The notes under the pieces: model-generated
The model's database searches: none
What the model saw: only the letters and a program-made list of their open reading frames with translations
What the model was told of the DNA's origin: nothing
Shown: in pieces, positions 18,788-23,787 of the stretch
Numbering within the stretch: the first letter of the stretch is position 1
Layout: each line of letters starts with the position of its first letter
From: Pseudomonadota bacterium
GTDB taxonomy: Bacteria > Pseudomonadota > Gammaproteobacteria > Xanthomonadales > Xanthomonadaceae
Length of the DNA stretch: 23,787 nucleotides
NCBI GenBank assembly: GCA_023388355.1
Contig: JAEWGI010000070.1
Location: 1-23,787, forward strand
Direction of reading: 5' to 3'
Translations under genes and position numbers: made by a program

Positions 18788-20452
18788 GTGAGCGAACCCG
18801 ATCCGACCCTGCCTCCCGGAGGCGCGGCGGCCGAGCCGCGCCGCGCCGGGTTGCTGCGCTCGACCGCGGTATTCAGCGCGATGACCCTGATTTCGCGCGT
18901 CACCGGCCTGGTCCGCGACCAGGTGTATGCCGCCGTGTTCGGCGCCAACCCGGCCATGGACGCCTTCCTGGTCGCGTTCAGGATTCCCAACTTCCTGCGC
19001 CGGCTCTCGGCCGAGGGTTCGTTCTCGATGGCCTTCGTGCCGGTGCTCAGCGAGTACCGCGAGCGCCGCGACCATGCCGCGGTGAAGGAGCTGGTGGACC
19101 GGGTGGCCGGCACCCTGCTGGCGGTGCTGCTGGTGCTGACCGCGCTGGCCGTGCTGGCCGCGCCCTGGGTGATGCGGGTGTTCGCGCCCGGCTTCGACGC
19201 CGACGGCCCGCAGGGCCAGCTGGCGGCGGACATGCTGCGCGTCACCTTCCCCTACCTGCTGTTCATCTCGATGGCCTCGCTGGCCGGTGGCGTGCTCAAC
19301 AGCTACCAGCGCTTCGCGGTGCCGGCCCTGTCGCCGGTGCTGCTGAACGTGGCGATGATCACCGCCGCCCTGGCGCTGGCGCCACGGATGCAGCAGCCGG
19401 TGATGGCCCTGGCCTGGGGCGTGCTCGCCGCCGGCGTGCTGCAGCTGGGTTTCCATCTGCCTTCGCTGGCGCGGCTGGGGCTGCTGCCGCGGCCACGCTG
19501 GGGCGCGGCGCACGAGGGCGTGAAGCGGGTGATGAGGCTGATGGTGCCGACCCTGTTCGGCTCATCCGTGGCGCAGCTGAACCTGCTGCTGAACACCGTC
19601 GTGGCGTCGATGCTGATCGGCGGCAGCGTGACCTGGCTGTACCTGGGCGATCGCCTGCTGGAGTTCCCTCTGGGCATGTTCGGGGTGGCGATTGGCGCGG
19701 TGATCCTGCCGCACCTCTCGCGCCGCCACGCCGCGGTCGATCCCGACGGTTACTCGAAGGCCCTGGACTGGGGCCTGCGGCTGTGCCTGATGATCGCGGT
19801 GCCGGCCTGCCTGGGCCTGATGCTGTGCGCCGAGGCGCTGGTGGCGACCCTGTTCCAGCACGGCCGCTTCACCCCCTACGACACCGCCATGGCGCGGATC
19901 ACGGTGCTCGCGCTGTCGACCGCGCTGCCGGCCTTCCTGCTGGTGAAGGTGCTGGCGCCGGCGTTCTTTTCGCGCCAGGACACGCGCACGCCGGTGAAGG
20001 CCGGGGTGATGGCGGTGCTGGCCAATATCGTCGCCACGGTGCTGTTCCTGGGCCTGGTGCTGGCGCTGACCGAGGCCGGGCGCGCGGCCTGGGCGGAAGG
20101 CGGCGGCGAGCTGCGCGCGGCGCTCAAGGCGCTGCCCGGCGCGCACGGCTGCCTGGCGCTGGCCACGGCCGTCGCGGGCTGGACCAATGCGCTGCAGCTG
20201 TGGTGGTACCTGCGGCGGGCGCGGGTGTTCCGCCCGGCCGCCGGGTGGGGCCGGTTCGCGCGCCAGTTGCTGGTGGCGAGCGCGGCGATGGTGGCGGTGG
20301 TGCTGGCGCTGCTGTCGGTATGGGATGGCTGGACGCTCTGGCACTGGAGCGAGCGGTTCTGGAAGCTGGCGGCGCTGGTCGGCTGTGGCGCGCTGGCGTA
20401 TGCGGCGGCCCTGTGGCTGCAGGGCATCCGCCCGCGCGACCTGCGTCACTGA
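18788..20452 (+). CDS. murJ: Lipid II flippase MurJ
   Basis: MurJ moves lipid II across the inner membrane for peptidoglycan synthesis. The 554-residue protein belongs to the MOP exporter superfamily, and its many hydrophobic stretches fit 14 membrane helices. Residues essential in E. coli MurJ are in place with a constant offset of 19: R37 (R18), R43 (R24), D58 (D39), R71 and R72 (R52, R53). The start is GTG 18788, eight bases after AGGAAGGGG; a TTG at 18752 in the same frame lacks a Shine-Dalgarno and lies at the rpsT -35. It starts the plus-strand run murJ-ribF-ileS. The order rpsT-murJ-ribF-ileS is common in gammaproteobacteria. Confidence 0.95.
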   Translation: MSEPDPTLPPGGAAAEPRRAGLLRSTAVFSAMTLISRVTGLVRDQVYAAVFGANPAMDAFLVAFRIPNFLRRLSAEGSFSMAFVPVLSEYRERRDHAAVKELVDRVAGTLLAVLLVLTALAVLAAPWVMRVFAPGFDADGPQGQLAADMLRVTFPYLLFISMASLAGGVLNSYQRFAVPALSPVLLNVAMITAALALAPRMQQPVMALAWGVLAAGVLQLGFHLPSLARLGLLPRPRWGAAHEGVKRVMRLMVPTLFGSSVAQLNLLLNTVVASMLIGGSVTWLYLGDRLLEFPLGMFGVAIGAVILPHLSRRHAAVDPDGYSKALDWGLRLCLMIAVPACLGLMLCAEALVATLFQHGRFTPYDTAMARITVLALSTALPAFLLVKVLAPAFFSRQDTRTPVKAGVMAVLANIVATVLFLGLVLALTEAGRAAWAEGGGELRAALKALPGAHGCLALATAVAGWTNALQLWWYLRRARVFRPAAGWGRFARQLLVASAAMVAVVLALLSVWDGWTLWHWSERFWKLAALVGCGALAYAAALWLQGIRPRDLRH

Positions 20453-20500
20453 GGCCGCGGCGCCGCGGCGACCGTGGCCGCGGCCGCACGCCGCTATACT
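20453..20500 (+). promoter_or_regulatory. Hairpin after murJ and probable ribF promoter
   Basis: GGCCGCGG (20453-20460) and CCGCGGCC (20478-20485) form an 8-bp stem directly after the murJ stop, with no T-run. Ten bases later TATACT (20495-20500) is a good -10 box, matching five of six bases, but no recognisable -35 is present. Transcription of ribF-ileS would begin about 57 bases before the ribF ATG. Confidence 0.5.
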
Positions 20501-20564
20501 TTTCTTCCGGCGCGGCATTGCGCCACGCCCGTCCGCAGGTGGCCGGGCGCCCAACCGAGCATTC

Positions 20565-21527
20565 ATGAGCAGGCTGTTCCGAGACGTCGACGGCGGGTCC
20601 TTGTGCCCCACCGGCAGTGTGGTCTGCATCGGCGCGTTCGACGGCCTTCACCTGGGCCATCGCGCACTGGTGCGGCATGCGGTCGCGCGTGCCCGCGCGC
20701 TGGGCGTTGCCGCCGCCGCGCTCAGCTTCGAACCGCTGCCGCGCGAATTCTTCGCCCCCGCCGCGCCGCCGCCGCGGCTGAGCCTGCCGCGGGCGAAGGT
20801 CCAGGGCCTGCGCGCGCTCGGCGCGGACGTGGTGGGGCTGCTGCGTTTCAACGCGGCGCTTGCGGCGATGTCGGCCGAAGACTTCTGCGCCACGGTGCTG
20901 GCGGAGCGGCTGGCCGCGGTGGAGGTCTGGGTCGGCCCGGGCTTCCGCTTCGGCCACCGCCGCGCGGGTGACCTGGGCGCGCTGCAGCGCGAGGGCGGGC
21001 GCCTGGGTTTCGCCGCCGGCGCGATCGAGCCGGTGATGGCCGACGGCGAGCGGGTGTCGAGCACGCGCATCCGCCAGGCGCTGGTGGCCGGCGATTTCGA
21101 CGCGGCGGCGCGCCTGCTGGGCAAGCCTTACGCGGTTTCGGGCCGCGTGGTGCGCGGCCGCCAGCTGGGGCGCACGCTCGGCTATCCCACCGCCAACCTG
21201 CGCTTCGGCGGCAAGGTGCCGGCGCTGCGCGGGATCTACGCCACGCGCGTGCACGGCGTTGGCGGTGATGGCGGCCAGGGCCGGCCGTCGGTGTCGAGCT
21301 TCGGCACCCGGCCTACGGTCGGCGGCGTGGAGCCGCTGCTCGAGGCGCACCTGTTCGACTTCGAAGGCGACCTGTACGGTCGCCGGATCGAGGTCGAGTT
21401 CGTCGCGCGCCTGCGCGACGAGGAGAAGTTTCCCGACCTGCCGACCCTGGTCGCGCAGATGCATCGCGATGCCGGCGAGGCCCGCCGCATCCTCCAACAG
21501 CACACCCCAGGGCGGGCCACCGCGTGA
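20565..21527 (+). CDS. ribF: Bifunctional riboflavin kinase / FAD synthetase
   Basis: RibF phosphorylates riboflavin to FMN and adenylates FMN to FAD. The 320-residue protein has both expected domains. The N-terminal nucleotidyltransferase carries [10 protein letters not shown] at 23-32 and SSTRIRQAL from 165. The C-terminal flavokinase begins with the GYPTAN motif at 206-211 and continues with FGTRPTVGG and [17 protein letters not shown]. The ATG at 20565 is the first that gives the normal N-terminus; the Shine-Dalgarno is weak, and a longer frame to 20187 lies inside murJ. The stop overlaps the GTG of ileS (GTGA), indicating translational coupling. The product supplies cofactors for FadH in this window, among many enzymes. 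Confidence 0.95.
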   Translation: MSRLFRDVDGGSLCPTGSVVCIGAFDGLHLGHRALVRHAVARARALGVAAAALSFEPLPREFFAPAAPPPRLSLPRAKVQGLRALGADVVGLLRFNAALAAMSAEDFCATVLAERLAAVEVWVGPGFRFGHRRAGDLGALQREGGRLGFAAGAIEPVMADGERVSSTRIRQALVAGDFDAAARLLGKPYAVSGRVVRGRQLGRTLGYPTANLRFGGKVPALRGIYATRVHGVGGDGGQGRPSVSSFGTRPTVGGVEPLLEAHLFDFEGDLYGRRIEVEFVARLRDEEKFPDLPTLVAQMHRDAGEARRILQQHTPGRATA

Positions 21528-23787
21528 CCGAAGACAACGACAGCCAGCGTTACAAGTCGACCATCCTGCTGCCCGCGACGGATTTTCCGATGCGCGGCGA
21601 CCTGCCCAGGCGCGAGCCGGCAACGCTCGAGCGCTGGGAGCGTGACGGCCTGTACGCGCAGCTGCGCGGGAACGCGAAGGGCCGGCCGCTGTTCATGCTC
21701 CACGACGGGCCGCCGTATGCGAACGGTGCGATCCACCTCGGCCACGCGGTCAACAAGATCCTCAAGGACATCATCGTCAAGTCGAAGTACCTGGCCGGCT
21801 TCGACGCGCCCTACATCCCGGGCTGGGACTGCCACGGCCTGCCGATCGAGATCGCGATCGAAAAGAAGTTCGGCAAGGTCGGGGTGAAGCTCGATGCGGT
21901 CGAGTTCCGGCAGAAGTGCCGCGAGTACGCGCGGTCGCAGATCGAGCTGCAGCGCAAGGACTTCAAGCGCCTGGGCGTGATCGGCGACTGGGACAATCCC
22001 TACCTCACGCTCGACTTCCGCTTCGAGGCCAACGAGATCCGCGCGCTGGCGAAGATCGTCGACAACGGCCACCTGACCCGCGGCGTGAAGCCGGTGCACT
22101 GGTGCTTCGACTGCGGCTCGGCGCTGGCCGAGGCGGAGATCGAGTACGCCGACAAGGTTTCGCCTGCGGTCGACGTCGCCTATGCCGCGCGCAGTCCGCA
22201 GGCGGTGGCGCGGGCGTTCAGTGTCGAGGTGCCGGAGGACGTCGAAGTCGCCGCGGTGATCTGGACGACCACCCCGTGGACGCTGCCGGCCTCGCTGGCG
22301 ATCTCGATGGGCGAGGACCTGGAGTACGCGCTGGTCGAAGGCCCTGCACGCGACGGAAAGCGCCGCTGGCTGGTGCTGGCCGATGCGCTGGCCGAGGGCG
22401 CGCTCAAGCGCTATGGCGTGGAGCAGGCGCAGGTGCTGGGCCGGGCGCCTGGCGCGAAGCTCGAAGGCCTGCTGTTCGCGCATCCGTTCTACGGGGGGCG
22501 CGACATCCCGGTGCTGCTGGGCGACCACGTTTCGGCCGAGGACGGCACGGGCGCCGTGCACACCGCGCCCGGACACGGCCAGGAGGACTACGCGGTCGCG
22601 CGCCAGTACGGGCTGGTCGACCGCTATTCCGCGGCCGAGCTCAACCCGGTCGATGGCCGCGGCGTCTACCTGCCGTCGACGCCCGCGGCCGATGGCGTGG
22701 AGCTGGCCGGCCAGCACATCTGGAAAGCCAACGACGCGATCGTCGAGGTGCTGCGCGAAAGCGGCGCGCTGCTGGCCGACCGCAGGCTCGAGCACAGCTA
22801 TCCGCACTGCTGGCGGCACAAGACGCCGATCGCGTTCCGGGCCACGCCGCAGTGGTTCATCTCGATGGAGCAGGCCGACCTGCGCGCCGATGCGCTGGAA
22901 GCGATCAAGGGCGTGGGCTGGTTCCCCGGCTGGGGCGAGGCGCGCATCGCCGGCATGATGGAGGGGCGCCCGGACTGGACCATCTCGCGCCAGCGCACCT
23001 GGGGCGTGCCGATCGCGCTGTTCGTGCACCGCGAGACCGGCGAGCCGCACCCGCGCAGCACCGAACTGATGCGGCAGGTGGCCGACCGGGTGGAGAAGCA
23101 GGGCGTGGACGTGTGGTACACGCTCGACCCCGCCGAACTGCTCGGCGACGAGGCGAAGGACTACGACAGGATCACCGACATCCTCGACGTCTGGTTCGAT
23201 TCGGGCGTGACCCACGAGGGCGTGCTGCTCGAACGCGGCTTCGGCAAGCCGGCCGACCTGTACCTGGAGGGCTCCGACCAGCATCGCGGCTGGTTCCAGT
23301 CGTCCCTGCTCACCGGCGTCGCCATCGACAAGGCCGCGCCCTACCGGCAGTGCCTGACCCACGGCTTCACCGTGGACGAGCATGGCCGCAAGATGTCCAA
23401 GTCGCTGGGCAACGGCATCGAGCCGCAGGACATCATGAAGACCCTGGGCGCGGACATCCTGCGCCTGTGGATCGCCAGCGCCGACTACAGCAACGAGATG
23501 TCGCTGTCGCAGGAGATCCTCAAGCGCAACGCCGACGCCTACCGCCGCATCCGCAACACCGCGCGCTTCCTGCTTGGCAACCTCAACGGCTTCGATCCGG
23601 CGCGCAACCTGTGCGCAGCGGATCAGATGCTCGCCTTCGACCGCTGGATCGTGCACCGTGCCGGGGAAGTCCAGGAGAAGATCACGGCCGCCTATGCGCG
23701 CTACGACTTCGCCGAGATCGTGCAGCTGCTGCTCAACTTCTGCAGCGTCGACCTGGGCTCGCTGTACCTGGACGTGACCAAGGACCG
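21524..23787 (+). CDS. ileS: Isoleucyl-tRNA synthetase (partial, 3' end outside window)
   Basis: IleRS charges tRNA-Ile and edits mischarged valine. The window holds 754 complete codons of a class Ia synthetase normally about 940 residues long. The HIGH motif is HLGH at 71-74, in [20 protein letters not shown]. The CP1 editing domain shows TTTPWT (248-253) and [12 protein letters not shown] (341-352). The KMSKS motif is exact at 623-627, followed by [11 protein letters not shown]. The anticodon-binding domain begins but the zinc-binding C-terminus lies beyond base 23787. The start is GTG 21524, overlapping the ribF stop, with [19 protein letters not shown] as a normal N-terminus. No mupirocin-resistance feature can be judged from sequence alone. 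Confidence 0.97.
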   Translation, partial: MTEDNDSQRYKSTILLPATDFPMRGDLPRREPATLERWERDGLYAQLRGNAKGRPLFMLHDGPPYANGAIHLGHAVNKILKDIIVKSKYLAGFDAPYIPGWDCHGLPIEIAIEKKFGKVGVKLDAVEFRQKCREYARSQIELQRKDFKRLGVIGDWDNPYLTLDFRFEANEIRALAKIVDNGHLTRGVKPVHWCFDCGSALAEAEIEYADKVSPAVDVAYAARSPQAVARAFSVEVPEDVEVAAVIWTTTPWTLPASLAISMGEDLEYALVEGPARDGKRRWLVLADALAEGALKRYGVEQAQVLGRAPGAKLEGLLFAHPFYGGRDIPVLLGDHVSAEDGTGAVHTAPGHGQEDYAVARQYGLVDRYSAAELNPVDGRGVYLPSTPAADGVELAGQHIWKANDAIVEVLRESGALLADRRLEHSYPHCWRHKTPIAFRATPQWFISMEQADLRADALEAIKGVGWFPGWGEARIAGMMEGRPDWTISRQRTWGVPIALFVHRETGEPHPRSTELMRQVADRVEKQGVDVWYTLDPAELLGDEAKDYDRITDILDVWFDSGVTHEGVLLERGFGKPADLYLEGSDQHRGWFQSSLLTGVAIDKAAPYRQCLTHGFTVDEHGRKMSKSLGNGIEPQDIMKTLGADILRLWIASADYSNEMSLSQEILKRNADAYRRIRNTARFLLGNLNGFDPARNLCAADQMLAFDRWIVHRAGEVQEKITAAYARYDFAEIVQLLLNFCSVDLGSLYLDVTKD

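Overview
This very GC-rich window reads as an ordinary chromosomal segment of a gammaproteobacterium of the Lysobacterales (Xanthomonadaceae; Lysobacter, Luteimonas or Xanthomonas relatives). The main reasons are the gene order rplU-rpmA-obgE / rpsT / murJ-ribF-ileS, a class II (plant-like) DAHP synthase, a cytosolic-type malate dehydrogenase, and REP-like intergenic elements of a style I associate with this family. This assignment is inference from protein resemblance and was not tested by search. The window opens inside the end of the alpha ribosomal-protein operon (rplQ) and closes inside ileS.

Layout. 1-2450: end of rplQ with a strong terminator, then dsbB (disulfide-bond oxidation) and a class II DAHP synthase (entry to the shikimate pathway), all on +. 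2534-4974: typA-thpR on the minus strand, joined by a GTGA stop/start overlap. 5085-6996: ppiB and mdh on +, mdh with a leader of about 280 nt. 7084-10402: a secreted GH43 glycosidase (-) and prpE propionyl-CoA synthetase (+), divergent across 397 nt that hold two tandem palindromes. 10498-15868: five minus-strand genes (MDR reductase, YczE-like membrane protein, fadH, SleB-like cell-wall hydrolase, beta-class GST). 15865-16200: the broken 3' end of an aldo/keto reductase gene upstream of the MDR reductase. 16246-18183: rplU-rpmA and obgE on +. 18384-18653: rpsT on -. 18788-23787: murJ, ribF and partial ileS on +.

How the genes fit together. Most are housekeeping genes for translation (L17, L21, L27, S20, IleRS, ObgE, TypA), envelope building (MurJ, DsbB) and central metabolism (Mdh, DAHP synthase, RibF). 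PrpE and FadH both serve fatty-acid or propionate use, but lie in separate transcription units. The accessory part is 7.1-16.2 kb: an orphan glycosidase, single-gene redox enzymes, and the decayed aldo/keto reductase, which shows gene loss next to the ribosomal-protein promoter.

I found no mobile element, CRISPR array, tRNA, rRNA, prophage or defence locus, and no convincing undescribed multi-gene system. The most useful observations are in the non-coding DNA: the tandem TTGA-N9-TCAA palindromes between GH43 and prpE, the perfect palindrome over the rplU -35 box, the repeat-derived leader of obgE with no visible ribosome-binding site, and the aldo/keto reductase remnant.
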